DNA of 64,000 nt from an uncultured Pelagibacteraceae bacterium. Its GTDB lineage: Bacteria > Pseudomonadota > Alphaproteobacteria > Pelagibacterales > Pelagibacteraceae. The translations under genes were made by a program, and so were the position numbers. A model generated the notes under the pieces. That model saw nothing but the letters and a program-made list of their open reading frames with translations, searched no databases and had not been told where the DNA came from. The stretch is taken from positions 1 through 64,000 of the forward strand of contig CACEHR010000007.1 in assembly GCA_902559395.1 (NCBI GenBank), written 5' to 3'. Of this stretch, positions 33,364-43,095 are shown piece after piece (within the stretch, counting starts at the first letter, position 1; every line of letters starts with the position of its first letter).

Positions 33364-35238
33364 TTGATCTATAATTTTATTGGATATTATTCATTAATAA
33401 TAGGATTATTTATTGGATTATCATTATTTTATTTTTCATATAAAAATTTTAATAACTCAAACATATTAGATACCAAAATATTATCATTTACATTTTTACA
33501 ATTGTTTTTTGTTGTCATTAGTTTTTTGTGTTTGATTTTTTCTTTTGTTATTTCGGATTTTAGTAACGAAACAGTATTTAATAATTCTCACACCACCAAG
33601 CCATTATTTTACAAAATAAGTGGAACCTGGGGCAATCATGAAGGTAGTTTATTATTATGGTTACTTGTTTTAACGTTATTTATTTTCTTATTTTTAGTAA
33701 GGACTAAAAATCAACCAGTAAAATACAAAATTTTAACTCTAGTTTTTCAACAAATAATAATAGTTGGTTTCTTTTTATTTTTAATCAAAACATCAAATCC
33801 ATTTAATTATATTTTTCCAATACCTACTGAAGGACTTGGATTAAATCCAATTTTACAAGATCCCGCTTTAGCAATTCATCCACCTGTTTTATATTTAGGC
33901 TATGTTGGTTCTTCAATTATTTTTTCATCTGTTTTGGCAGCAACAAGTTTAAAAATTATTTCTACTAGTTGGGCATCACATATAAAAAAATGGATCTTAA
34001 TTTCATGGATATTTTTGACTTTAGGAATACTACTTGGATCAATTTGGGCTTATTACGAATTGGGCTGGGGAGGTTTTTGGTTTTGGGATCCAGTTGAGAA
34101 TGTTTCTCTAATGCCGTGGCTTGCATTAACCACTCTTTTACATTGTATTTTAGTATTAGAAAAAAAATCTATTTTAACTTCATGGGTAATAATTCTTTCT
34201 ATTGCAACATTTACATTAAGTATGTGTGGAACATTTTTAGTAAGATCAGGAATATTAAATTCAGTTCATACATTTGCTAATGATCCTGAAAGAGGATTAT
34301 TTATTCTTGTTTTTCTATTCATTTTGATTTTTTTATCTATTTTAATTTTTTTCTTTTTTCATAAAGATAATGACAGAAAATCTTATAGTTTTTTTTGGTT
34401 GAGCAAAGAAACTTCAATATTAATTAATAACTGGTTCATGATGTATTTTTTATCTGTTGTACTAATAGGTACCGTTTATCCAATTTTTTTAGATGTAATT
34501 TCTTCTCAAAAAATATCTGTCGGACCACCATTTTATCATAAATTGATAATTCCATTTTTAATTCCATTTTTACTTATGATGGCGATAGGTCCAAAATTAA
34601 AATGGATTAAATCTCAATTAGAAGATAAGATTTATTTAATTTCTTTTTTAATTATCTCAATTTTATTAGCATTTTTAGTATTAAAAAATTTTAATCAAAA
34701 TATTTTAATAAATACAATTTTGATATCGAGCGCGCTTTATTTATTCTTTATTACCTTGCGAGATTTTTTTGTAAAAAAATATAAAAATATTTCACAAAAT
34801 ATTGCTCATTTTGGATTTAGTTTATTGATCCTAAGTATCTTGTTTAACAATATATTTGCAAGCGAAATTATAACAAATCTCAAGGTTGGTGAAACTTTTG
34901 AAAATTCGAAAACTAAGATATTTTTTGAAAGTGTTGATCAAAAAAAAGAAAAAAATTATAATGTTATTATTGCGAATTTTTCTATAAGTAATTTGAATGG
35001 TGAAGAGGATAGATTTTCGCCAGAGTTGAGAATTTATAATCAACCTGTCATTGCCACAAGTGAAGCTGATATTAAAACAACACTTATGTCAGATAAATTT
35101 ATTGTAATTAATCTGGTTCAAAATCAAGATTTTTTCAACGTAAGATACCAAGTTAAACCATTTATGTTATGGATCTGGTTATCAGTAATTCTAATATCTT
35201 TTGCTGGCATTGTTAGCTGTTTACAAAAAAGATCATGA
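33364..35238 (+). CDS. ccmF: Cytochrome c heme lyase subunit CcmF
   Basis: A 624-residue polytopic membrane protein of the heme ligation complex. Its WWD-type heme-handling motif is WGGFWFWDPVENVSLMPWL, with conserved GTWGNHEGSLLLW and HPPVLYLGYVG. The only plausible start is a TTG (MIYNFIGYYSL) one base after ccmE. The C-terminal periplasmic domain is shorter than in some homologues but intact. Its stop overlaps ccmG (ATGA). Confidence 0.96.
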   Translation: MIYNFIGYYSLIIGLFIGLSLFYFSYKNFNNSNILDTKILSFTFLQLFFVVISFLCLIFSFVISDFSNETVFNNSHTTKPLFYKISGTWGNHEGSLLLWLLVLTLFIFLFLVRTKNQPVKYKILTLVFQQIIIVGFFLFLIKTSNPFNYIFPIPTEGLGLNPILQDPALAIHPPVLYLGYVGSSIIFSSVLAATSLKIISTSWASHIKKWILISWIFLTLGILLGSIWAYYELGWGGFWFWDPVENVSLMPWLALTTLLHCILVLEKKSILTSWVIILSIATFTLSMCGTFLVRSGILNSVHTFANDPERGLFILVFLFILIFLSILIFFFFHKDNDRKSYSFFWLSKETSILINNWFMMYFLSVVLIGTVYPIFLDVISSQKISVGPPFYHKLIIPFLIPFLLMMAIGPKLKWIKSQLEDKIYLISFLIISILLAFLVLKNFNQNILINTILISSALYLFFITLRDFFVKKYKNISQNIAHFGFSLLILSILFNNIFASEIITNLKVGETFENSKTKIFFESVDQKKEKNYNVIIANFSISNLNGEEDRFSPELRIYNQPVIATSEADIKTTLMSDKFIVINLVQNQDFFNVRYQVKPFMLWIWLSVILISFAGIVSCLQKRS

Positions 35239-35753
35239 AAAATAAAATATTACCTTTTTCAGTTATTATTATTTTTGGAATAATATTTGTTTTTTTTTAC
35301 AAAGGTTTAGAAGACTCAAAAATATACACTCCAGATGTTAACACAACAAAAGAGATACCAGTGTTTAATACCAAAGAATTTTTTTCTGGAGAAAATGTGA
35401 AATCATCAAGTATCTTTGAATTAGATAAGGTTTATTTATTAAATATTTGGTCATCTTGGTGTGTACCATGTCGACAAGAGCATCCTCTTTTGACGAAATT
35501 AAATTTAGAAAATAAAGTAAATATTATTGGGATAAATTATAAAGATAATTTAAAAAATGCAGAAAATTTTTTAAAAGAACTAGGAAACCCTTATAAAGAA
35601 ATCTTTATTGATTTAGATGGCACAATTTCAATTGAGTGGGGAGCATATGGGGTTCCTGAATCATTTTTAATTTATAATAATAAAATTATTAAAAAATATA
35701 TTGGACCTCTTAACCAAGAATTAGTTGATGAAATTAATTTATTGATAAAATGA
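35235..35753 (+). CDS. ccmG: Thiol:disulfide interchange protein CcmG/DsbE
   Basis: A 172-residue membrane-anchored thioredoxin-like protein. An N-terminal helix precedes the thioredoxin fold with the active site NIWSSWCVPCRQEHP (CxxC) and the cis-Pro region AYGVPESFLIY. It reduces apocytochrome c cysteines before heme attachment. It overlaps both ccmF and ccmH by four bases, indicating coupled translation along the operon. Confidence 0.95.
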   Translation: MKNKILPFSVIIIFGIIFVFFYKGLEDSKIYTPDVNTTKEIPVFNTKEFFSGENVKSSSIFELDKVYLLNIWSSWCVPCRQEHPLLTKLNLENKVNIIGINYKDNLKNAENFLKELGNPYKEIFIDLDGTISIEWGAYGVPESFLIYNNKIIKKYIGPLNQELVDEINLLIK

Positions 35754-36112
35754 AATTTTTTAAATTTTTTTTAATTGTTATAATTTTATTCCCTTTAATT
35801 ATTGTTAATGCTGAAGAGAACGATAAAAGAAATAAAATAACTAAAAATTTACGATGTCTTATATGTCAAGGTCAATCGGTTTACGATTCGGACTCTGAAT
35901 TTGCAAACAGTTTAAAAATTGTAGTTGATAAAAAGCTTAAAGAAGGTCTTTCTGAAGATCAAATTTATGAATATTTTAAAATTAAATATGGAGAATGGAT
36001 ACTTTACGATCCTGGTTTAAATAAAAACACATATATTCTATGGTTATTGCCGATATTGATATTTTTAATCGGAGGTGCAATAATCTACAAAAGCTTTATA
36101 GTTAAAAAATAA
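35750..36112 (+). CDS. ccmH: Cytochrome c-type biogenesis protein CcmH
   Basis: A 120-residue protein with signal or anchor helix, the redox motif NLRCLICQGQSVYDSDSEFA (CxxC), and a C-terminal transmembrane helix ILWLLPILIFLIGGAIIY. It reduces apocytochrome in the heme lyase complex. The TPR partner CcmI, often fused or downstream, is not seen. A PagL-like gene follows after 11 bases. Confidence 0.95.
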   Translation: MKFFKFFLIVIILFPLIIVNAEENDKRNKITKNLRCLICQGQSVYDSDSEFANSLKIVVDKKLKEGLSEDQIYEYFKIKYGEWILYDPGLNKNTYILWLLPILIFLIGGAIIYKSFIVKK

Positions 36113-36123
36113 ATTAATTAGTG

Positions 36124-36636
36124 ATGAATTTAAAAAAATTTTTTATCAATTTGTTAATGATCACATTCGCATTTTCCTCGATTGCAGAGGAAAAAGTTTT
36201 AAAAGATCAAAATACAGAATTTAGTGTTTACACAGGAATGTTTGATTTTAGCGATGATGGAAAAAAATCAACTTTAATTGGTTTTCAACATCAAAATGAA
36301 AATTTAAATAGAGATACTTTTTTAGGAAATCTTTCTCCTATAACTGGAATTTTATTTACTGCTGATAATGCTGGATATTTTTATACAGGTGTTCAAGCTC
36401 AGTATAAATTAGGGGCATTAAATTTAACACCTAGCTTTACACCAGGTATATATCATGAGGGAGATGGTAAAGATTTAGGCCATTTAATTGAATTTAAAAG
36501 TGAACTTCAAATTTCACTTGATCTGTCAGAAACAAGTGAATTAGGTTTTTCCTATAATCATATATCTAATGCAAGTTTAGGAGATAAAAATCCTGGGGCA
36601 AATAGTTATATGTTTAATTTCTTTAAAAACTTTTAA
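36124..36636 (+). CDS. PagL-like lipid A 3-O-deacylase (acyloxyacyl hydrolase)
   Basis: A 170-residue outer-membrane beta-barrel candidate with a signal peptide (LLMITFAFSSIAEE). The catalytic motif of PagL is visible: FSYNHISNASLGDKNPGAN, with the His-x-Ser pair. Preceding strands such as TPSFTPGIYHEGDGKDLGH and LIEFKSELQISLDL are amphipathic. PagL removes an acyl chain from lipid A. A GTG three bases upstream is an alternative start. Position right after ccmH suggests co-transcription; any functional tie to cytochrome maturation is unclear. Confidence 0.8.
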   Translation: MNLKKFFINLLMITFAFSSIAEEKVLKDQNTEFSVYTGMFDFSDDGKKSTLIGFQHQNENLNRDTFLGNLSPITGILFTADNAGYFYTGVQAQYKLGALNLTPSFTPGIYHEGDGKDLGHLIEFKSELQISLDLSETSELGFSYNHISNASLGDKNPGANSYMFNFFKNF

Positions 36637-36648
36637 TAAAGATTCATC

Positions 36649-37800
36649 ATGAATATTAATGACTGTTATAATTTTGATGATTTTCGAAAATTAGCTAAAA
36701 AGAAATTACCGGCCCCTATTTTTCATTATATTGATGGTGGAGCGGATGATGAAGTCACTTTAAATAGAAATACAGAAGCTTTTAATGATTGTGATTTAGT
36801 TCCTAATATTCTTAATAGTGTTGGAGAGCCAGATTTATCCACCACTGTTTTTGGCAGAAAAATTAGCATGCCATTATTTTTATCTCCTACGGCAATGCAA
36901 AGTTTGTATGATCCTGAGGGCGACAAGGCTTCTGCTAGAGCTGCAGAGAAGTTTGACACAATTTACAGCATGTCCACAATGGCGTCTTTTTCAATTGAAG
37001 AAGTTGCAAATATTTCTAGTGGGCCAAAACTTTTTCAACTTTATATTCACAAAGATAAATCAATTACTGATGATTTAATTGAAAGATGTAGTAGAGCTAA
37101 TTTTGATGGAATGTGTATTACTGTAGATACACTTGTTGCTGGAAATAGAGAAAGAGATCATAGAACTGGATTTACGACACCACCTAAATTTACTTTGGAT
37201 AGTTTATTGAGTTTTGCAATGAGACCAGGATGGGTTTTCAAATACTTTACAAATAAAAAATTTGAATTAGCAAACATAAAAAACAAAACTGATAAAGGTA
37301 CCAATATTGCAAAATCAGTTATGGATTATATTAATGAACAATATGATCCAGCAATGAATTGGAAAGACGCAGAATATTGCATAAAAAAATGGAATAAGCC
37401 TATGGCATTAAAAGGTGTAATGTCAGTAGAAGATGCTAAAAGAGCAATAGATATTGGTTGTACAGCAATTATGATTTCAAATCATGGAGGAAGACAACTT
37501 GATGGGTCAAGATCTCCATTTGATCAAGTTAAAGCAATATCAGATGCAGTTGGTGATAAATTAGAGATTATTCTTGATGGCGGTGTAAGAAGGGGAACAC
37601 ATGTTCTTAAAGCTCTAGCTGCTGGAGCAACAGCTTGCAGTTTTGGAAAAGCATTTCTTTTTAGTTTAGGCGCAGGCGGACAAAAAGGTGTCGAGAGACT
37701 TTTAGAAAATATGCAAAAAGAAATTAGAAGAAATATGATTTTAATGGGCTGTAAGTCTGTTAAAGATCTTGATGCGTCAAAAATAATATATAGAGACTAA
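36649..37800 (+). CDS. FMN-dependent alpha-hydroxy-acid oxidizing protein
   Basis: A 383-residue member of the lactate/glycolate oxidase and mandelate dehydrogenase family. FMN and active-site motifs: APIFHYIDGGADDEVTL (Tyr), LSPTAMQSLYDPEGDKASAR, and SNHGGRQLDGSRSPFDQV with the catalytic His and Arg, then ILDGGVRRGTHVLKALAAGA. It oxidises an L-2-hydroxy acid (lactate or glycolate) to the oxo acid. The glcDEF operon nearby makes glycolate plausible, but L-lactate is equally possible. Confidence 0.92.
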   Translation: MNINDCYNFDDFRKLAKKKLPAPIFHYIDGGADDEVTLNRNTEAFNDCDLVPNILNSVGEPDLSTTVFGRKISMPLFLSPTAMQSLYDPEGDKASARAAEKFDTIYSMSTMASFSIEEVANISSGPKLFQLYIHKDKSITDDLIERCSRANFDGMCITVDTLVAGNRERDHRTGFTTPPKFTLDSLLSFAMRPGWVFKYFTNKKFELANIKNKTDKGTNIAKSVMDYINEQYDPAMNWKDAEYCIKKWNKPMALKGVMSVEDAKRAIDIGCTAIMISNHGGRQLDGSRSPFDQVKAISDAVGDKLEIILDGGVRRGTHVLKALAAGATACSFGKAFLFSLGAGGQKGVERLLENMQKEIRRNMILMGCKSVKDLDASKIIYRD

Positions 37801-37852
37801 AATATAAGAATTTTAGGCATTTATTTGATAAATTAAACTTTTAAACTAAATA

Positions 37853-37895
37853 GACAAAAAACTAATTTTCGTTTAGTTTGTCGATTTTAATTTTT
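37853..37895 (+). terminator. Bulged hairpin with T-rich tail after hydroxyacid oxidase
   Basis: GACAAA and ACTAA on the left pair with TTTAGT and TTTGTC on the right, with a two-base bulge and a TTTTCG-type loop, followed by GATTTTAATTTTT. It lies about 50 nt after the oxidase stop and just before the aminotransferase start, so it may end or attenuate the transcript. Confidence 0.4.
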
Positions 37896-37903
37896 AAATT
37901 GTT

Positions 37904-39067
37904 ATGGAACTTGCAAAATCTTTAAATAGGCTTGGAACTGAAAGCGCTTTTTCTGTTTTAGCTGAAGCAAAAAAACTTGAAGCTCAAGGTAAACCGATGA
38001 TTCATTTAGGTCTAGGTCAACCTGATTTCAAGACTCCAAAACATGTAGTCGAAGCAGCAAAAAAAGCTCTTGATGATGGACATCATGGATATGTTCTTTC
38101 GAATGGTATTTTAGAGTGTAGACAGGCAGTCACTAGATGGATAAATAAACGTTATAGTGCAGAGGTAGATCCTGAAAGGGTTATTATTATGCCGGGTGGA
38201 AAACCAACAATGCATTATGCAATTCAGTGTTTTGGTGAGCCAGGCGCGGAGATAATTCATCCAACTCCAGCATTTCCTATTTATGAATCAATGATTAATT
38301 ATACTGGTTCTACTGCAGTGCCTTACGATCTAACTGAAGATAAAGATTTAAAGTTTAGTGCAGATAAAATTTTATCTCTAATTACGGATAAAACTAGATT
38401 ATTAATTTTAATAAATCCAAATAATCCTACTGGAAGTTTTGTAGAAAAATCAGAGATAGACAAATTGGCTGAGGGTTTAAAAAAACATCCTCATGTGACT
38501 ATTTTAAGTGATGAAATTTATAGTAGACAAATTTTTGATGATAAAGAAATGCCAACATTCTTTAATTATCCTGAGTTAAGAGAAAGATTAATAGTTTTAG
38601 AAGGTTGGAGTAAAGCTTACTCAATGACAGGTTGGAGACTTGGTTGGAGTTTTTGGCCAGAAAATTTAGTTGAACATGTAAATAAATTATTAATTAATAG
38701 TGTGTCTTGCGTGAATGCTGCTGCTCAGTTTGCAGGTATTGCTGCCTTAGATGGACCTGATGACTCAATTGATGAGATGATGGAAAAGTTCACATTAAGA
38801 AGAAAATTAATTCATGAAGGTTTGAATAGTTTACCTGGTATAGAGTGTAGTTTACCTGGTGGAGCATTTTATGCATTTCCTAAAGTTATTGGAACTGGAA
38901 TGGATGGAAGTGAATTCTGTAAAAGAGCTATGCATGAGGCAGGCGTTGCTATAGTTCCCGGTACAGCTTTTGGAAAAACATGCAAAGATTACGTAAGATT
39001 TAGCTTTGCAGCCTCTCGAGATAACATTTCTAACGCATTGGAAAATATCAAAAAAATGTTAGGCTAA
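37904..39067 (+). CDS. PLP-dependent class I/II aminotransferase
   Basis: A 387-residue fold-type I aminotransferase. Motifs: IHLGLGQPDFKTPKHVVEAA, ILINPNNPTGSFV, LSDEIYSRQIFD, and the PLP-binding Lys in WSKAYSMTGWRLGW; an Arg near the end, DYVRFSFAAS, binds the substrate carboxylate. Located upstream of glcDEF (three bases from glcD), it may convert glyoxylate to glycine or handle a related oxo acid; that role is inferred from context only. Length is normal. Confidence 0.92.
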   Translation: MELAKSLNRLGTESAFSVLAEAKKLEAQGKPMIHLGLGQPDFKTPKHVVEAAKKALDDGHHGYVLSNGILECRQAVTRWINKRYSAEVDPERVIIMPGGKPTMHYAIQCFGEPGAEIIHPTPAFPIYESMINYTGSTAVPYDLTEDKDLKFSADKILSLITDKTRLLILINPNNPTGSFVEKSEIDKLAEGLKKHPHVTILSDEIYSRQIFDDKEMPTFFNYPELRERLIVLEGWSKAYSMTGWRLGWSFWPENLVEHVNKLLINSVSCVNAAAQFAGIAALDGPDDSIDEMMEKFTLRRKLIHEGLNSLPGIECSLPGGAFYAFPKVIGTGMDGSEFCKRAMHEAGVAIVPGTAFGKTCKDYVRFSFAASRDNISNALENIKKMLG

Positions 39068-39070
39068 GCT

Positions 39071-40567
39071 ATGTCTGAAATAGCTTTACCAAAAATTGAT
39101 AGTTCTATTTTAAATAGAAAAAGTGAAATAGTAAAAAAACTTTCAAAATTAACTAATATAGAAAATGTACTGAGTGAGGCTGATGAATTAAGACCATATG
39201 AAACTGATGCTTTATCAGTTTATACGCAAACACCATTAGCCGTAGTACTTCCAGAAAACACAGAAGAAGTAAGTGAGATATTAAAATTTTGTCATAGTGA
39301 AAATATTAAAGTTGTACCAAGAGGCGCAGGCACAGGATTGTCTGGCGGAGCATTACCTCTTCAAGATGCTATTCTTCTTGGTTTGGGAAAATTTAATAAA
39401 ATATTGGAAATTGATTACGAAAATAAATGTGTTGTTACTCAGCCAGGAGTTACAAATCTAGGCATTACTCATGCAGTTCAAAACAAAAGATTTTATTATG
39501 CCCCAGACCCTTCGAGCCAGTTAGCATGTTCTATAGGTGGAAATGTTGCTGAAAATTCTGGTGGAGTTCACTCATTAAAGTATGGAACGACTACAAACAA
39601 TATTTTAGGTGTACAAATGGTTATGATGGATGGAACTATTTGTAGATTTGGAGGAAAATCTTTTGATCAAGAGGGATATGATCTTATGGGTTTAATTTGT
39701 GGTTCAGAGGGATTATTGGGAGTTGTCACTGAAGTTACAGTTAAAATTTTAAAAACACCTGAAGTAGTAAGAGCTGCTTTGATAGGTTTTCCATCTATTA
39801 AAGAAGGTGGAGATGCAGCTTCAGAAATTATTTCAAGTGGAATAGTGCCTGCAGGAATGGAAATAATGGATAAAGCTTTAATTGAGGCAACAGATAATTT
39901 TAGTAAAGCAGGATATCCACGAGACGCAGAATTATTATTAATAGTGGAACTTGATGGTACGGAATCAGAGGTTAATGAGTTAATTAAAAAAGTAGAGGTA
40001 ATCTGTAAAAAAAATAATTGCTCTAGTCTTAAACTTAGCAATAGTGAGAAAGAAAGACTTTCATTTTGGGCTGGAAGAAAAGCAGCTTTTCCTGCATGTG
40101 GAGCTATGGCACCTGATTACTATTGTATGGATGGTTCTATTCCAAGAGGCAAGCTTGCTGAAGCATTGTTAGAAATAAAAAAATTATCAAAAAAATATGA
40201 ACTACCAGTGGCAAATTGTTTTCACGCAGGTGATGGAAATTTACATCCACTTATTATGTTTGATGGAAATGATAAAGAGCAACTTAGAAAAACTGAGGAG
40301 TTTGGTTCAGAAATATTAAAAACATGTGTAAGACTTGGTGGTGTAATTACAGGAGAGCATGGTGTTGGTATAGAAAAACGAGAACTTATGTGTGAAATGT
40401 TTAATGATAATGATATTCAACAACAATTGAGCATCAAAAAGTCATTGGATGAAAAAAATTTATTAAATCCTGGAAAAGTTTATCCTATACTTAGAAAATG
40501 TGCAGAGGAAGGAAGGGTTCATGTCCACAAAAATAAAGATAAATTCCCAGATCTTCCAAGATTCTAA
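39071..40567 (+). CDS. glcD: Glycolate oxidase subunit GlcD (FAD-linked)
   Basis: A 498-residue FAD-binding PCMH-type subunit of glycolate dehydrogenase, oxidising glycolate to glyoxylate with electrons passed to GlcF and the quinone pool. Motifs: VVPRGAGTGLSGGALPL, CSIGGNVAENSGGVHSLKYG, and the C-terminal NCFHAGDGNLHPLI and GVITGEHGVGIEKRELM. Full length. Its last ~47 bases overlap the glcE start. Confidence 0.95.
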   Translation: MSEIALPKIDSSILNRKSEIVKKLSKLTNIENVLSEADELRPYETDALSVYTQTPLAVVLPENTEEVSEILKFCHSENIKVVPRGAGTGLSGGALPLQDAILLGLGKFNKILEIDYENKCVVTQPGVTNLGITHAVQNKRFYYAPDPSSQLACSIGGNVAENSGGVHSLKYGTTTNNILGVQMVMMDGTICRFGGKSFDQEGYDLMGLICGSEGLLGVVTEVTVKILKTPEVVRAALIGFPSIKEGGDAASEIISSGIVPAGMEIMDKALIEATDNFSKAGYPRDAELLLIVELDGTESEVNELIKKVEVICKKNNCSSLKLSNSEKERLSFWAGRKAAFPACGAMAPDYYCMDGSIPRGKLAEALLEIKKLSKKYELPVANCFHAGDGNLHPLIMFDGNDKEQLRKTEEFGSEILKTCVRLGGVITGEHGVGIEKRELMCEMFNDNDIQQQLSIKKSLDEKNLLNPGKVYPILRKCAEEGRVHVHKNKDKFPDLPRF

Positions 40568-41801
40568 TAACATCTATTATCCCAAAGATGAGGTAGAAGT
40601 TTCAGATTTAATTCGGGAATTGTACAAACAAGATTCTCCAACAGTAATTATCGGTAACAATTCAAAAAGTTTTATTGGAAATAAAACGCAGTCAGCTAAC
40701 ACTACATCTTTGTCTAAAATTTCAGGTATTATCGATTATAGACCTGAAGAATTGTATATTAAAGTAAAAGCCTGCACCCCAATTAATGAGATCGAGCAGG
40801 TCTTAAGTGAAAATAATCAGGAGCTAGCTTTTGAACCAATAGACTTTGGATATATTAATGAGGGTAAGTCAAATAAAGGTACAATAGCAGGATACTTGTC
40901 ATGCAATTACGCAGGTTCACGAAGATTTAAAGTTGGTAGTGTGAGAGATCATATCCTAGGTTTTAAGGGAGTTAATGGAAAAGGAGATATAATTAAATCA
41001 GGAGGTACTGTTGTAAAAAATGTTACAGGTTATGATTTATCAAAACTTATAGCTGGTTCGTTTGGCACTCTTGTTGCTTTAACTGAAATTACATTAAAGG
41101 TGTTACCTAAGAAAGATTCTTCTAAAACTGTAATAATTTATCCTAGTAATTTTGAACAAATTTATGATTTTTTTAATAAACTATCCAGCTCAAGTAGCGA
41201 AATTTCTGGTGCCGTTTTTGTACCGGAACAATCAAAGGATAAAGATTTTGTTACAAAAAAAAATTCTGTTTTTAAGTTTAATGATCTTAAATCAAATGTT
41301 TCATTTATAGCATTTAGAGTTGAAGGGGATAAAATTTCAATTGAGGAAAAAATTAACAATTTAAAAAAAGAACTTAAATTAAGTAATTCCGAAATTTCTA
41401 TTCTTGATGTTTATCAATCAGAACCATTTTGGAAAAAAGTTAATAATCTACAGGTGTTTGAAAAGACTGAGCATAATTTAATACGAATGGTGATACCACC
41501 TGCAAATGGTTCAAAACTATGTAAATATCTAGAAAACAACCACAACTATTTTGTTGATTGGTGTGGGTCGTTATTCTGGATTGAAGTTAATAGTAAAAAA
41601 GAAGAAAAGATTAAAGACTTAAAAAAAATGGCAAAAGATTTTGGAGGATATTTGACAGTAATTAAAACTTCATCAGAATATGACTACGGAGAAGCTATTT
41701 TTACTGTTGATAAAGTACGTTTAATGATTTCTGAAAAAGTAAAACAAAGTTTTGATCCTAAAAGAATTTTAAACCCAGGTAAAATGTATAGAGGTGTTTA
41801 A
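40521..41801 (+). CDS. glcE: Glycolate oxidase subunit GlcE (FAD-binding)
   Basis: A 426-residue FAD-binding subunit. The ATG at 40521 is chosen because the strong ribosome binding site AGGAAGG lies just upstream; a GTG at 40500 would include that site. PCMH-type motifs are TVIIGNNSKSFIG, AGYLSCNYAGSRRFKVGS and VKNVTGYDLSKLIAGSFGTL, and it ends with SFDPKRILNPGKMYRG. It overlaps glcD upstream by 47 bases and glcF by one base (TAATG). Confidence 0.94.
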   Translation: MSTKIKINSQIFQDSNNIYYPKDEVEVSDLIRELYKQDSPTVIIGNNSKSFIGNKTQSANTTSLSKISGIIDYRPEELYIKVKACTPINEIEQVLSENNQELAFEPIDFGYINEGKSNKGTIAGYLSCNYAGSRRFKVGSVRDHILGFKGVNGKGDIIKSGGTVVKNVTGYDLSKLIAGSFGTLVALTEITLKVLPKKDSSKTVIIYPSNFEQIYDFFNKLSSSSSEISGAVFVPEQSKDKDFVTKKNSVFKFNDLKSNVSFIAFRVEGDKISIEEKINNLKKELKLSNSEISILDVYQSEPFWKKVNNLQVFEKTEHNLIRMVIPPANGSKLCKYLENNHNYFVDWCGSLFWIEVNSKKEEKIKDLKKMAKDFGGYLTVIKTSSEYDYGEAIFTVDKVRLMISEKVKQSFDPKRILNPGKMYRGV

Positions 41802-43090
41802 TGCAAACAAAATTTACTGAAGAACAGCTTAGAGATCCTGACAATTTTGCAAACGAAAAAGTTTTTAAAAAGTGTGTGCATTGTGGAATGTGTAATGCTA
41901 CATGCCCTACGCATCAACTTTTAGGTGATGAGTTAGATGGTCCTAGAGGACGTATTTATCTTATTAAAGATATGCTCGAAAATAATAGGAAACCAACAGA
42001 AAAAGTTGTAAAGCATATCGATCGATGCCTCTCATGTTACAGCTGTATGACTACTTGTCCTGCAGGAGTAAATTACATGCACATAATTGATCATGGAAAA
42101 AAATATATCGAAAAAAATTATCAAAGATCTCTCTTTGATAAACTTATAAGGTATTTTTTATCTATTACTCTTCCAAATACAAAAGTTTTTCGATTATCAA
42201 GTTTATTAGTAAAATTATCAAAGCCATTCAAATTCTTAATGCCATCAAAAATTAAGGATATGATTGAATTAATGCCTACAAATTTTCCTAAAAAAAGTTT
42301 ACCAATAAAAGAAGTTTACAAATCCTCCACTAAAAAAAGAATTGCTAGAGTTGCTCTTTTAACAGGATGTGTACAAAAAGAAATATCACCTCAAATAAAT
42401 GAAGCAACAATAAGGTTATTAAACAGACACGGCGTAGAAGTAGTTGTTCCAAAAAAAATTCGTTGCTGCGGATCATTAAATCATCATCTTGGAAAAGAGG
42501 AGGATGCTCATCAAGATTTTAAAAACAATATAAACACTTGGTACGAGGAGCATCAAAAAGGAAATTTGGATGCAATTTTATCAAATACATCTGGTTGTGG
42601 AACAACCATGAAAGATTATGGATTTATTTTTCGTGAAGATAAAGAGCTAAGTAAAAAAGCCAAAGTAATATCAGAACTTACAAAAGATATATCAGAATAT
42701 ATATTTGAAAGTTTGAAACTTGATATTAAAGATAAAGGAAAAAAATATAAAGTAGCATATCACTCTGCGTGTTCAATGCAGCATGGTCAAAAGGTTCATT
42801 CACAACCAGTTTCACTACTTGAAAAAACTAATAATGAAATTATGGAAATTCCAGAAGGCCATATATGTTGTGGATCAGCTGGTACCTACAACATTTTGCA
42901 ATCAAAAATTGCAAAACAATTATTAAAGAAAAAAGTAAATAATATTGAAAGTTTAAATCCAGATTTTATCTCTACAGGAAATATTGGTTGTATTACCCAA
43001 ATCGCTCATGGTACTAAAGTTCCAATATTACATACAATTGAAGTTTTAGATTGGTACACCGGAGGACCAAAACCTGAAATTTTAAAATAA
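41801..43090 (+). CDS. glcF: Glycolate oxidase iron-sulfur subunit GlcF
   Basis: A 429-residue electron-transfer subunit. Two [4Fe-4S] ferredoxin-like motifs near the N-terminus, KCVHCGMCNATCPTH and RCLSCYSCMTTCPAG, are followed by two CCG domains, RVALLTGCVQ...RCCGSLNHH and YHSACSMQHGQ...HICCGSAGTYN. This completes a GlcDEF complex. The next gene begins five bases later and encodes a reductase acting on the product. Confidence 0.95.
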   Translation: MQTKFTEEQLRDPDNFANEKVFKKCVHCGMCNATCPTHQLLGDELDGPRGRIYLIKDMLENNRKPTEKVVKHIDRCLSCYSCMTTCPAGVNYMHIIDHGKKYIEKNYQRSLFDKLIRYFLSITLPNTKVFRLSSLLVKLSKPFKFLMPSKIKDMIELMPTNFPKKSLPIKEVYKSSTKKRIARVALLTGCVQKEISPQINEATIRLLNRHGVEVVVPKKIRCCGSLNHHLGKEEDAHQDFKNNINTWYEEHQKGNLDAILSNTSGCGTTMKDYGFIFREDKELSKKAKVISELTKDISEYIFESLKLDIKDKGKKYKVAYHSACSMQHGQKVHSQPVSLLEKTNNEIMEIPEGHICCGSAGTYNILQSKIAKQLLKKKVNNIESLNPDFISTGNIGCITQIAHGTKVPILHTIEVLDWYTGGPKPEILK

Positions 43091-43095
43091 AAATT

